This document shows, in pieces, positions 1 to 12,066 of a DNA stretch of 64,000 nucleotides. The stretch covers positions 43,109,126 to 43,173,125 of the forward strand of contig CM037794.1 in the NCBI GenBank assembly GCA_021229015.1. The letters run 5' to 3'. Origin of the DNA: Solen grandis (lineage: Eukaryota; Mollusca; Bivalvia; Adapedonta; Solenidae). Every line of letters starts with the position of its first letter. The first letter of the stretch is position 1. Under the pieces are notes generated by a model. The model was not told where the DNA came from, made no database searches, and saw nothing but the letters and a program-made list of their open reading frames with translations. The translations under genes and the position numbers were made by a program.

Positions 1-2100
1 TTTTGTCAAAGTATGCAACTATTTAAGTCCTTGAAAATGACACACTTATATTTTGGCAGGTGAACTATAGACCGATGAATGAAGGTTTTTCTTATTGTTA
101 TATAATTCTTGTGAAAAACAAAATTGATTTTATATAATATTTTGATTTTTATTATGACATTCTAAGTTGACTATTTTCAATTTTGTTTCAGCCAATAAAT
201 CTATTATGTCCACACATAATAATGACAAGTTCTTGTTTCTTGAAGGTTGTAAATTGAACTAATTAATATCCTTTCTTTTATATACATAAAAAAAACTGAA
301 ATATGTTATCTATTTAAGGAAATTGACAAATAAGGGCAGAATTGGATAAAACAGTACTTATAATAAATTAATTGAAATTAAGGTATTATTATCAGGGAGA
401 TAAGAATATTAAAATATGTTAATACATGTAAGTATTTAAATACTACTAAGTGCTAGGAAAGTTTGGTGGGTTTGGACTCAGCCTGGTGATTGACACAGGG
501 GCTTAGTGACAGGACATCATGAAGTTGCAGTTACAAGGGTATGTGGTGACATGTTTGCTAAATGTTTTAGATAGGGATAAGAAAAATGTTACATTTTGCA
601 TACAGGTGTCTTAGGCATTACAACAAACCATTATTGTTTGTTATTCAGTTCTCCATAGTGACCATTAAGGTTCCCATAACTTAATATGATGTATTTTCGA
701 TTAGCATTTATGCAAAATTTAACTTTTTTTACTCTTCATTTTGTGATAGATTACACAAAAACCTTTATTTTGATAGATTTGAGCCTTTATAAAAACCTTT
801 ATTTTTGTTCAGGCCTGCTTATAGCATATAAGGGGAGCATGCACATGTTTTACAAACATCTCTTGTATAAATGCTGCATTATATTGGACCACATTATACA
901 GTGCAGCCTTTATTTAGTGCTCCTTTATAATGCTTTTTATAGACTCAAGTCTTGCGCAAAAGCAGAATTTGAGACGCAATGTAAGGCAACAGACTTATGA
1001 CGAAAGTGAAATTTGTTTGTTGGAAATTAAGTGGAAAGAGCCCATGGAAAAAGAGATGATAGTAATCAAGTAAGCATCCTGACTGCAGCTTTCCTGGCCC
1101 TACTCATCAATTTCTCTGTGAACATGTTTCTGGCAATGTTATTTTTCAATGTTATGTACACATGTTATTTTCTGTCTGAGTCGTCTGTACTCTTCTGCAA
1201 TTAAATGTGAGTGGTCATTAATTTTCATTCACAAACATTCTTAATCACCTGAGTTGTTTTTGTAGTTCTACAATTATTTGTTTCCATGGTAACAAAAAGT
1301 TAAATTTAACTTTTAGGAGTCATTGGTGATTTTTTTTCCATTATTTATTGGATCTTTAACAAAAAAGATGACATTATCAAAAGAAAATTGACACATTTTT
1401 TTTTTTGCCCATGATAATTGAGGCAAATTGTTTATTTCTATCAGAAAATTTATTTGCCTGCAGTAATGATGCATGGGATGAAGAATATACTGCAAATAAA
1501 TGTCACTGCAACATATTGAATAAAGAGTTCAAATGTCTATTATTTCTACTCACCGCTGTGAATCAAGTCTTCATATCATTTTTTTTGCAAGGAAGCCTTA
1601 TATCTGGGTTGCAGTAGGTTTGTAGTTCTGACTATGTGCTCTGTGTGCACCGTGTCCAATTTTAAGTTTCTCAAACACTGTACTTGAAGTCCTGGACTTA
1701 AGAAAATCTTTCTTAAAGATTCCATTTTTCAGATTTCTACAGAGAACTCTGGGGTTTTCAAGTAATTTGCTGACCTTGGGGATACTTTTGAAATATTTTT
1801 GCAGTGATGGCAAACTTGGAGGCAGCAACAACTACAAAAATTGTGGTTGTTATATGCTGAAAATATTTAAGTTAGAACTTAGATGGGACATTTCAGGAGA
1901 TGTTAAAATAGATGTAAAGCTAATGTCATTTTTGTTCTGTGATAGTTTTTTCAAGGGGAACCTATTAGATATTAATTGAATTTTAAAAGATTCTGTGCAT
2001 ACTCTTAAGAGGGGAAATATGGCCAACAATGTAAATGAATGTTAGGCTCAAATTTTTATGTGCATCTCAATTTTCTATGGGTTTCTTTTGATTATTAAAA
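1..2100. other. AT-rich non-coding DNA
   Basis: No coding frame with protein-like composition and no clear repeat is visible. Short open frames (for example 104 codons at 686-1000) have the Phe/Leu/Ile/Tyr-rich composition expected by chance in AT-rich DNA. Presumed intergenic or intronic. Confidence 0.6.
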
Positions 2101-2660
2101 ATAAAACTGAATGAGTGGACACGCCTGGAGCATTTAATTGCAACTATAGAGATCTGCTCAGGTAACAGCCATTGTGCTATGGCCATTGAAAGGCCATGAA
2201 GTGGTCATTGTGAGACACTGCGAATAAATCGTAACGGATTCACACCCGACTGACCAAAACTGACCCGCTGGGACTTGGGTTACCGGATATAACGTCATGT
2301 TGTATCAACGGAATGACAGCTCTCAGCATCTGTTTACGTTTATTTCAATTTTACGGACATGATTTGGAGTGACATGCGCTATTACTTTCCCACGATGACT
2401 TGGGCAATAATTACGAGTCCAGGTGTAACAGCGTCCAGTTGCGAGACCGATTGACCATTCCCATTGTCCGGTGATTTGTTGAACAAGCAGTATGTTAATG
2501 ACAAGGCATCGTCACATGCTTGTGAAGACTAGGATTGCAGAATAATTGCGTGGCGATGTCCTTATGAGGTGAAAAGTGGCAGTAGTAAATCGTTCTCCAA
2601 AAATGGCGGCAAACTCAGAGTCTCCTTAAATGACCCCAGTATTTCCCATAATTCTTTTTT
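2101..2660. other. Higher-complexity, less AT-rich island
   Basis: This stretch is visibly richer in G and C and in CpG than its flanks, with no simple repeat and no long open frame (the best is about 46 codons around 2320-2455 on the plus strand). It could be a conserved regulatory element, a non-coding exon or an old element; the sequence alone does not decide. Confidence 0.3.
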
Positions 2661-4057
2661 CCTTTTAGCTTAAATGAATTCATACTCTACAACCTTGGTC
2701 AAATGTGGATTTTCAAAATAATTCACATCTTTGCATTGTCCAATAAAATCAAACAATTTTTTTTTCTACTTGTAGGTCATATAAATGTATCATATTTATG
2801 AAGCATGAATTAAACTTCAGTTGGATAGGATACTTATATCTGCATTTGCATCTGCTTTTATGTTGAACGGTTCTACAGTTTACATTTTATTATATTTTAT
2901 TTAATATTGTTCAGTAATCATTGGCATATCTATAATAATCATTATTTCCTTAGCAATGATGTGTTTAATATTTTTAATGTATCAAAAAAAATCATAAAAG
3001 AAAAGATTTTGCAAATTTTGGTTCTGTTATCATTATACTTTCATATTATGACCAAACAAATTTATAAGTAGAATATTATTTCATATTATTTATCAAAAAG
3101 TAAATTCAATATTCAATTTTTTTAGATAAAAATGCACTGTCAGATTTCACTTTCCAATGGATATTGACAAAATCAAAACCAATTAATATGATATCTACAT
3201 TATTTTGTACCTGGTGACCTGTGTATCAAATATTCTGACACATTCTTTTTTCAAAAATATTTTAAGACCAGAGGTGGAATTTGTTAATTAAACTGTTTAT
3301 TCTGGGATTTCTATTCCATATCTGGAGGTGCAGGATTTTGGAAAAATTGTCCAATTAAGTGTAAAATGTAAATAATTAATACAAAGATAAAGGCTAGCAT
3401 GGTTTATAATTTTACGGTTGTATTTTGATAGGTTATATTCCGCTATTTCTGATCTTATCAGCGATGAATAGACTTCGAATTATGAATTACATCCACATTT
3501 TTATTAATGTTAAATGATAAACTTTCAAGTAATAGTCCATAATTAAATACAATTCTAAAGAATTATACTGAATATCAAAAAACATACAGTGGTAAATAAT
3601 TGTATTGAATATCAAATATATACAATTCTATAATTATATGTTATATCAAAAAATAGGATTATTTGTAATTAAATTGAAAATCAAAATATATGAATTCTAA
3701 ATAATTACATAAATTACATAAAAACATTACAATTCTGAATAAAAATATTAAACATCAAAGAAAGATCCTGAATCAATTGTAGCTGTTTTTAGGTTTATTT
3801 TAGAATATTCTTGAAAGCATTAATTATTATCATTATATATTTTACAGCAACAGAATTTCAAGTTACTCATTTTCTTATAAATATCTGTAATTATAATTCA
3901 TTTAAATAATTAATTGTGAAGGAAAAAAAGGCTTATGAAAAATTCTGTTTTAATGATTTCCTCATTTTAGTTTAAGTGTCAAATATTCTTCATGATATGT
4001 ACATTAAAAAAAAGGTTGACTGATCGTGGTTGCTACAAGTTGAAAAGCTATGGCAGC
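2661..4057. other. Very AT-rich non-coding DNA with weak repeats
   Basis: Mostly A/T. Between about 3540 and 3760 imperfect units containing ACAATTCTA/AATATCAAA recur at roughly 55-bp spacing, an old AT-rich tandem repeat. No gene is supported. Confidence 0.5.
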
Positions 4058-4299
4058 TTAACCCTTTCTCTCATATAAACTCATTTTGACGCACTCAATA
4101 GGTACCACATAAAGCCTGATCTGCAGAAAACCACAGTTAAACCTTACTAAATTTAATTACAAAATCCTCATTTCTGGACCACTAAGGAGCAGCGAACAGT
4201 ATAAAACCTGATCAGCCTGCAAGTTTATCGCAGGCTGATCTGGTTTTATGCTGTTCGCATAGGTCTTTTCATGGTATCCTCTATGAGGGAAGGGGTTAA
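4058..4299 (-). mobile_element. TTAA-flanked 242-bp MITE, copy 1 (piggyBac-like)
   Basis: Short non-autonomous element bounded by TTAA on both sides, with inverted termini TTAACCCTTTCYCTCATA. Inside, 4192-4258 is an inverted repeat able to form a hairpin with a stem of about 30 bp (GCGAACAG...CTGTTCGC); its loop is slightly diverged here. TTAA target duplications and CCCTTT termini are features of the piggyBac superfamily, so mobilisation by a piggyBac-type transposase is inferred; no transposase lies in the window. It is inverted relative to most other copies (16791, 27720, 41898). Confidence 0.85.
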
Positions 4300-5595
4300 G
4301 TACTCCAGCCCAAATATTTAAATCCGTCAGCTGTAGAGAGCTGGTACAATATTGGAACATAACTCCTAATGAAAAAATAACATCATTGACGACCTGGTGA
4401 AAGGGATCCAGGTAATAGCAGGGACATTACAAACACCCCTGTCATTTGGGCTCTTCATTACTTTCATCATGAGCCCAGGGAGTCCCCATTAACTGCCCAC
4501 CCAGACAAGACCATGCGGCTGCCCGTAAAACTGACCGTTACGTTGTATCAACAGCTCATTCGTCAAACCGGTCATTAAATGTTTCCACAGTGCCAGCGTC
4601 CTTTCACTGTTCATTTTTCATCAGCATATTTGATAAAAAAGTTTAATTTCCTTTTATGAGTGCCAATGTTCTAAAATTTCACACAAAATACACAAAACTC
4701 AGTAACTTTCAATGGTGTGTACTTAAACAAAACATTAAAAAAACAACATTTGGCCAAGAAACTCCCTTGAGGTCAATTTCTTTTCTCGATTTTTATTTTC
4801 CAATTTTGTTGTTTTATTATTTACAAATATTCTTTTCAGTGTGAAGTCAGTTGGACTGCGTCTTTATGCTTGTATATCTTGCGGTCGAAGGTCGCAAGCA
4901 TCAAATTCCCCATTGTGATGGCCCAACCCTGCGTCCACCGTGAATGTACAACTTGCTGACCCTATTGTGCTGTTTTCAAAAGCAGTTTTTGTGTAAAAGT
5001 GCGTAACTCCGGAATTTCTCCAGGCCTTAGACAGATGATTTTCACGATAAAAATAATTTACTTTCCAGTTCAGACTTAATTTGAAGTAGCCAGCTATTGT
5101 GCGGCAATATTACAAGTTTTAATGTGTTTTGTGAAGGATGGAAGTAACTGCGGACCAGAACCCTTAGCGTCCATCCACGACAAAGGACAGTCTTCAGGGC
5201 TGAAATGAAAATTAAACGAAAAATGCTAGAAAGTTGCAATACTTGAATAGCGGTCATAATTCAATTTTTAACAGACAATAGAGGGTCCAGTTCATATGAC
5301 TGGATGAATGTCCATAACTCAGTTTAGACCATGCCCTTCCTGAAAGGAAGCCTGGTGCCCGGTTTTGATGAAAATGAAAATTAATGGGCAGAGTGGCTTT
5401 AATAATTTTTTATTGCCTTAGTTTGGAATGAAATTTAAATTTTGTTGCAATTAATTCTTCCATAATCTGACATGAGAAAATAATATCATACAATGACCTT
5501 AAAAAAGGAAATGCCAATTTTCTTGTCAGGTTGAAGATCATAATACTCATGCTCTTGGAATATTTGTGTAAAATAATGTTTTTTTTTGTTTGTTT
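4300..5595. other. Non-coding DNA with two higher-complexity patches
   Basis: No gene seen. Patches at about 4380-4600 and 4850-4960 are richer in G+C than the surroundings and could be conserved non-coding sequence. The remainder is AT-rich. Confidence 0.4.
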
Positions 5596-5690
5596 TTTAA
5601 ACTACTTTCTTTAAAATTTATTAGGAAATGAGATCCCCCTTTTTTTTTTAAACTACTTTCTTTAAAATTTATTAGGAAATGAGATCCCTT
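5596..5690. repeat. 51-bp tandem duplication
   Basis: A segment of about 40 bp beginning AAACTACTTTCTTTAAAATT occurs at 5599 and again at 5650, separated by a T-run. The two copies are nearly identical, so the duplication is recent. Confidence 0.9.
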
Positions 5691-5762
5691 TTAACAGTTC
5701 CTGGGTTTAATCTAAATACTTAGCACCTGAGGAGGTAGTGTATAATAGACTTACTCCGGAAT

Positions 5763-6175
5763 AACAAACACGGTGGTTTTCCCAATTCCATGTAGATACA
5801 AACACAGTGGTTTTCCCGATTCCATGTAGATACAAACACGGTGGTTTTCCTGTAATACAAACACGGTGGTTTTCCCGATTCCATGTAGATACAAACACAG
5901 TGGTTTTTTCTGATTCCATGTAGATACAAACACGGTGGTTTTCCCGATTCCATGTAGATACAAACACAGTGGTTTTCCCGATTCCATGTAGATACAAACA
6001 CAGTGGTTTTCCCAATTCCATGTAGATACAAACACAGTGGTTTTCCCAATTCCATGTAGATACAAACACAGTGGTTTTCCCAATTCCATGTAGATACAAA
6101 CACAGTGGTTTTCCCGATTCCATGTAGATACAAACACAGTGGTTTTCCCAATTCCATGTAGATACAAACACAGTT
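5763..6175. repeat. 34-bp minisatellite, about 12 units
   Basis: Head-to-tail units of 34 bp built on ACAAACACAGTGGTTTTCCC followed by ATTCCATGTAGAT. One unit near 5850 lacks about 13 bp. Units differ mainly at a few positions (CACAGTGG/CACGGTGG, CCCGATT/CCCAATT). Because 34 is not a multiple of three and the minus strand has no stop in any register, all three minus frames stay open and yield a 34-residue periodic peptide; these 143-183 codon frames are artefacts of the repeat. Confidence 0.95.
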
Positions 6176-8078
6176 TTACCATTAGAAATGAATAAAGGAC
6201 TACAAAGAGTAATATAAAAGTTACATATACTGTTGTGATGCATTCTTTTCAGCAACATCGCACGGACACCTTGTTTGTACCTTCATTTAAAACCATTCAC
6301 CTGAGTTCCGGATATTGTCTATTCAAGATATTTCCAGTCCATGTATAGAGGAATGATAATCTCAAAAAAGATTCCATTTGAGTGGATACAGCATTTTGAG
6401 TTGGGAGGAGGGGGGTGGGGCATCAATTATTTGTATTTGAAAATTTCCAAAGTATGAAAATTGCTCTTTATGTGGGGTGGGAGGGTGTTGGTCAGCAAAC
6501 TGCACTTGTTTTTTTGGGTGTCACATGTAAAATCTACATGTGGATTAATTTATTAATTGGATTTCTTATTTTCCCTGTCAGATATTACAGCAATTACAGC
6601 TGTTTGTCCTTTCTGGACAGCTGACCATCCTGATAGTCATGTAAAAAATATTGTTTGCATTGACCATGAATCATGACTTTTACCTCTCATGAATTTATAA
6701 ATAATTGTTACAGTGGTGACATGAGTGTCTGAAATATCTGGAGAAATATCTCAACAAGCGACTTAACACTAAACCCTATTTTGTATATGACTGGGAATTG
6801 GGCCAAAGACATGTTGATGAGAAGCAAGGTATGTTGCCATCTTTAATTGTTTACATAATATATCTTTGATGTGCATTCAAACCAGGTCAATTTGATGCAT
6901 GGCTTTCAAAACAGTTTGGGCCTTTCAAAATAGGTTGCTAACTTCTGTGGGCTGAATAAAAAAAATTTGTTTCTTTATATCTATATCATACATGGTTGGT
7001 GAAGTTTTTTTATTTGGTCTTTAATATCAGTTGGAAATAAAAATCAAGGGCAGAACGCAAAGCTGCGTGCACCTCTTGTATTTCTATAAGCATTTTTAGC
7101 AGCTTCATGGTATCCTAGAAATGCTTCCAGCAATGAAACTGTATCCTCATTTGAATCACGCCGCTTAATTTTATCCAGTTAATTATTTAAACACTGTGCA
7201 CAAGTCATTTTTTTGAAAATGTTGTTTGAAATATCCCTAAATGCTTTGTAGGATGAAATTTCATTCTCTCTCATGAAATATGCAAAAAACCATCATATTG
7301 TTTTCTGTCATGAACTCTAGGTGCATAGCATAATCAATATCTGTATAGGACCCTAATTATTCAGCCATTTGGTTCAAACATGAATTTTTGCAGAAATTGA
7401 TTGTCATTAATATTTATAGCAGAGTTATATAATCATACCTGGCAGGCTGGCTTTTTGTCACCAATGCAAAATTGCAAATGAATCTTGCTTTCTGAGTATT
7501 AACTTTTAATTCAACAAACTTCAGCAAATATTCAGGGAAGGCACAGGCTTGTTTTGGAGTCATATTAATTGACTAAAATGCTGTCAGTGGGACATTAAAT
7601 GCCTACAAACAAATCAACAGGTATACAAACTATAACAGTAACTCACATGTGATAAAGAGTTTAACTACCAGAATTTGCTGTCAAATACACATTTAAACTA
7701 TTGTCAATCTTTCAGATGTACTATCTTATCCATAAAATTATAAAAACATTCAAACATGACACTAGGAAATGAAGTATTGTTAGGAAAAATATAAAAAAAA
7801 TAATAAACATCCCTTGTGATTCTTTTTCGTCTCCGATCAAGATGGAAATAAGCTTTATTGCTGTACATTAAATTTATATTCTGTAAAAATAGATAGGTGC
7901 ATTTTTTCTTCATTTTCATTCAGATTTTAACATCTAGACTTCCTTTTTGATACAAAGATCCCTTGCTTGTAGTCAGAGAGTTTGTATTGATTTTGGTCCA
8001 GTATTTATTGCAGAAGGTGAAGGTCACAAGCTCTTTTTTACGTAATCGGTTGTGATGTGATACAGACATTCATACTTT
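6176..8078. other. Non-coding DNA, no feature recognised
   Basis: AT-rich sequence with no protein-like frame. A small G-rich patch lies at 6395-6490. Nothing else stands out. Confidence 0.5.
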
Positions 8079-8556
8079 TTAACCCTTTCCTTCATAGAGG
8101 AAACCATGAAAAGACCTATGCGAACAGCATAAAACCAGATCAGCCTGCGAGTAACTCGCAGGCTGATCAGGTTTAATGCTGTTCGCTGCTCCTCAGTGGT
8201 CTGGAAATGAGGATTTTATAATTAAATTTGGTAAGGTTTAACTGTGGTGTTCTGCAGATCAGGCTTTATGTGGTACCTATTGAGTGCGTCAAAATGAGTC
8301 TGAGGTTAATGGTCTATTGAGGGAAAGGGTAAAATGAGTCTATATGAGGGAAAGGGTTAAAATGAGTCTATATGAGGGAAAGGGTTAAAATGAGTCTATA
8401 TGAGGGAAAGGGTTAAAATGAGTCTATATGAGGGAAAGGGTCAAAATGAGTCTATATGAGGGAAAGGGTTAAAATGAGTCTATATGAGGGAAAGGGTCAA
8501 AATGAGTCTATATGAGGGAAAGGGTCAAAATAAGTCTATATGAGGGAAAGGGTTAA
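8079..8556 (+). mobile_element. TTAA-flanked MITE, copy 2, with amplified 3' terminus
   Basis: Same family as the element at 4058-4299, complete at the left end and through the internal hairpin (about 8120-8186). The right end, normally a single terminus, has been expanded into a 28-bp tandem array, making this copy 478 bp instead of 242 bp. TTAA is present at both outer ends. Confidence 0.85.
8319..8556 (+). repeat. 28-bp minisatellite made from a transposon end, 9 units
   Basis: GAGGGAAAGGG blocks occur at 8319, 8346, 8374, 8402, 8430, 8458, 8486, 8514 and 8542, a period of 28 bp after the first step. Each unit contains TATATGAGGGAAAGGGTTAA, the outer terminus of the 242-bp element, with small variants (GGGTCAA for GGGTTAA, AATAAG for AATGAG). 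The array therefore repeats the TTAA-proximal end of the element. Confidence 0.95.
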
Positions 8557-8636
8557 GCTAGCACCAACTTCAGTAATTTCCCTATGCAGATTATTAATTA
8601 CAACTTATATAACACTTAGCTACATCTTAATTATGA

Positions 8637-8880
8637 ATTTAAAAAAAAGAACTAGGTCAAAAGGACTTCTTTCTTGTCCCAAAGTTTCAAGTTTAACCTG
8701 AATGAGCCCTTGAATGATGATTTCATTTTAAAAAAAAAGGTCAAGGTTACAAACACTTTTTTTTGCAGGTCTAACGTTTATCAAAATGTCAAGGTCACAA
8801 CCCTTTAATTTTTAATTAAAAACAAAAGGTCATGGACACAAACACCATTTTTTCCCCCCTAATGTATCAAGTTCCACCAA
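8637..8880. repeat. Degenerate GGTCAAGGTCAC-type repeat
   Basis: Loose repeats of AAAGGTCAAGGTTACAAACAC recur about every 60-80 bp. A similar GGTCAAGGTCACAGTGACC block is seen at about 13262-13285. Probably an old dispersed element. Confidence 0.45.
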
Positions 8881-9339
8881 AAAAACTCTAGCCAAATGAA
8901 AAAAAATTGAGAGCTGTAAAACCAAATGCTGTTAGGAAACCGCAATAGCAGCGAATGCTTGCTCTAGACCAATTAACAAGTGAAGGATAGGATAGAAGGT
9001 AAGAGTGGAGATTAATTCGGTGGAAATTCATATCTCTTGTGGATGAAAAACCTATTCCAGACGTCATTTATCACAATAAAAAGAAAACAATTACTTTCCA
9101 TGAAACTCATTTTTATCACCATGTGCAAAATGTCGTGTGGAAATGCTCGGCTACTTTTAATCTTCAGTCTGATTTTATGTACATTTGTCGAACTGTTTCT
9201 GAAAAAATGGTCTATTCAAAGAATAGACAGAGCTGTTCTACTCAACCTTGTGTTGGCGTCAGCGTCAACATACTGGTTAAGTTTTTCGTACCAACTCATT
9301 CTTTTCACTGAACATCGAAACTTGGAATACTAACTTGTT

Positions 9340-9760
9340 TATGACAATCATCCCCACTTCTAAGCAAGAGTATATAGTTGTCATGGCTTTTGACCAAATT
9401 ATGCCCCTTTTTGTGTCACCTGCTGTAAGCGGAGGTGATACATAACCTGGGATCTCTTTTCTGTTGTCCGTCTGTCACACTTTTTCCGTCACACTTCAGC
9501 AGGTGACACAAATGTTCCAGAGAACACTCTTGTTTGATTTAGAATCTCAGAACTTTATGGTTTTCATACCACCCCACTTTTACACTGATCCCTTTGAGGT
9601 TTACTTGTTTCTAACCATCACATCAGTACTAATTTTGTCTTAGAATTTGATGAAATTATTCCCCTTTTTCGACTTAGAATATCAGTTGATCTTTTCATGC
9701 CAGCTCACTTTGTACTGAACCATTTAAGATATTACTTTGATAATGGAATACTGGTTTACT
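9340..9760. repeat. Degenerate dispersed repeat interrupted by a short element
   Basis: The phrase TTTGACCAAATTATGCCCCT at about 9390 recurs in diverged form near 9650 (GATGAAATTATTCCCCTTTTT) followed each time by a GAYTTAGAAT phrase, giving two or three diverged units of roughly 130-170 bp. The first unit is split by the 9411-9534 insertion. Confidence 0.5.
9411..9534 (+). mobile_element. GTGTCACCTGCTG short element, copy 1
   Basis: A 124-bp element with inverted ends: GTGTCACCTGCTGTAAGC at the left and CTTCAGCAGGTGACAC near 9495-9510, followed by a tail ending in CACTCTTGTTT. It sits between CCCCTTTTT and GATTTAGAAT, which are contiguous (CCCCTTTTTCGACTTAGAAT) in the sister unit near 9660, so this insertion shows the element's boundaries. 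Four relatives lie at 26245, 28252, 50544 and 51172. Confidence 0.75.
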
Positions 9761-10139
9761 GCCCTTGTTTACCCATTCATAATATATAGATTCCTTTTTT
9801 GCCTTTTATTGCATTTTTTTGTATTGACATAGTTATGCACTAGGGCTTTTTTTCCTTCTTTATCAGTGGCTGTTCATAGGCCCCTTCCCCTCTGCAAAAG
9901 ACTTCAAATTTCATGCAGTTTTCCCCAAATATGCATCTGACAGCTGCTCTTGGTACAGGGCAGCACAAATAGGTCTTTTTGCACAGAGCGCAGAACCCAT
10001 CCCTATTTATGAATGTTTATTTTCTAATTGATAGTAGAAGATATCTTTTAGTTCTTTTGAGTGGGGAATATGAAAGGTGAGCTGCATTAAATGTTCTCCG
10101 TGTGTCATTTGTGTTTTCAACTGTTATTGACTTTAAAAA

Positions 10140-10310
10140 ATCATGTCCTCTGAAGCCACTGCTCAGAAATTGATTAAATCTTTAGATAGTTCGTCACCGG
10201 AGTTGTTAGAATGTACTATCCCAATCAGAACTCTGGTTACCAAGGTAACCAATTTGAAAATCTTTGTTCCTGATACCTGGTGTTATTTGGCAAAAATGAT
10301 TTCCTCATGC
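10140..10310 (-). repeat. Fragment of the pearl-like element core
   Basis: Contains TCCTCTGAAGCCACTG and CAGAACTCTGGTTACCAAGGTAAC, diverged versions of the 155-bp core unit at 23641-24140 (CTCCTCTGAAACCACTGG and GAACTCTGGTTGCCATGGCA). Only about one core unit is left, without the terminal hairpin. Confidence 0.6.
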
Positions 10311-10916
10311 TGGATTTAAACTTTCAAAGTTATCATTAGAAAGGACAACGACTTCCTTGTGCTTACCAACTAAAGTCTCAAACTGTTGTCTCATTGGTGT
10401 GGTCAGAATTAACATTCAGCCAAGTGATAATTTTGTAACTGTCCAGGGGATACCTGTAATTTGCACCTTGGATGTTCGGAAGTGTATGAGAACTGTTCCA
10501 GAGTACAAGGGTTCTCAACCACAACTTAACATTTTACCTTCATACAGATGCATTTTTCTCTGTTTCCTCATACTATATTGTGGCTCAGATTTTAAAGTCT
10601 GCTCATCAATAAAAGTAATAAATAAACAAATAAAAGTTCATATTTTTATAGACTGTGTTTAATGCTCCAGTAAAGTAAGAAAACATAAATGAACTTTCTT
10701 GAGGCACATCCCTAACACTGCCACTGGACAGCATGCTGCTGTAAATTAATTTGAATTTTTCAGTGCAAAATGTTCATGTTTTACAAGCTGCTGGAGAAAT
10801 TTTGGGATTTTGAATATGATGTGGTGGACAATTAAATAGGTTTATGGGTTAAATGGTACAGTTTGGTTTCAGTAGAAGTTTGAAGTGTTTACGCAGACCA
10901 CAAAAAAAATGCCATC
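10311..10916. other. Non-coding DNA, no feature recognised
   Basis: A 101-codon frame at 10357-10662 has no recognisable domain and unremarkable composition; I treat it as chance. Confidence 0.45.
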
Positions 10917-11129
10917 TTAACCCTTTACTTTATATAGACTAATTTTGATGCATTGGCAAACAGAGCAGACCCAGATCAGACAGGTCCTTCTTTACTTTTG
11001 TTTGTGAATACAATTCTTAACAGTTCACACAGCCAAGAAAAATCCATTGTTTTATATACCATTAAAAGTTGTGTTAATATTCATCAAGCCATACATTTGT
11101 TCATGAATATTCATGATGTAAAGGGTTGA
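10917..11129. mobile_element. Second TTAA-type short element (213 bp)
   Basis: Left end TTAACCCTTTACTTTATATA and right end GTAAAGGGTTGAA form short inverted termini like those of the 242-bp family, but the interior is different and includes TTCATGAATATTCATGATG. The right TTAA has decayed to TTGA. A related interior is seen at 54154-54242. This may be a diverged sister family using the same transposase. Confidence 0.6.
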
Positions 11130-12020
11130 ATCAAGCTAAATCATTTTGCAGTTTTACATTGTTTTGATGGTTTGACCCTTTGCCTCATGAATATTGGCCA
11201 TAGTTGTTATAGTTAAATAAAACTAATCTTTACTATGTGTTCATAAACAATGGCATCATACCCTTTGTCTAAATCACTCTACAGCAGTGTTTATACATTA
11301 TAGTATTACCCTTGTTTGACAGAGAACCATGCTGTGTCTTGTCACATCCTCACAATACATGAGACAAAGTGGGTTATGAGGGCATTAATCACCTTTTGTG
11401 ATAGTTCTTGTATAAACCTTATTTTCTCCTGAACACAGAATTCCTAAATGACTAAAATACTGTTTAATCAAGCACGGTGACTAGATGCATGGGAAAAATA
11501 ATAAATCTATGTTGAAAATTGTTTAAAGAAATTTGCCATAGTATTCAGCATGAGTTAATTAGATATATCAATTCAAAGTAATTTGTGCAATTATTTTCAC
11601 AAAAAAAAGTCATAGCAATGTTATAAGCCATTTGACATAATCATCCCACATTCTTTTAATGGCAAGTCATGTACAAGATGTTTACTAAATTGTCGGGCCT
11701 TGCAATTAGTGCCAATTAATGCAGGTCATTGAATTTATGAAACACAATGGGGGAGGTAATAAAGGAATGGCAACTGCACTTTAATTGTATTGTTAACAAT
11801 GGCACAGGGAAATATTGCAACCAAACACTGAGTATCAGACAACTAATTAGCAATTTGGTAACCTGCTAATAATCCTTAAACATTGATAATTGATAAACAA
11901 GAAATATGATCTATCCCCCGTATGGATTGTGACCGTCTTCATAATTATCACATGACAATACCCTCAGGCATTCATTAACATACCAAATCTATCTTTTTAT
12001 ATATATATTATTCCTCACAA
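11130..12020. other. AT-rich non-coding DNA
   Basis: No gene or clear repeat. Near 11175 a phrase TTTGACCCTTTGCCTCATGAATATT echoes the termini of the TTAA families but has no partner end that I can see. Confidence 0.45.
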
Positions 12021-12066
12021 TATATAACTAGTAATATATATATATATATATATTACTAGTTATATA
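12021..12066. repeat. Perfect 46-bp AT palindrome
   Basis: A (TA)9 centre is flanked on each side by a 14-nt arm (TATATAACTAGTAA and its exact complement), making the whole 46 bp a perfect inverted repeat with no spacer. It can extrude as a cruciform and is a typical site of instability. Confidence 0.95.

Noticed and set aside
5707..6258. 183-codon minus-strand frame
   Set aside because: Made of the 34-bp minisatellite; the same peptide cycle appears in all three frames.
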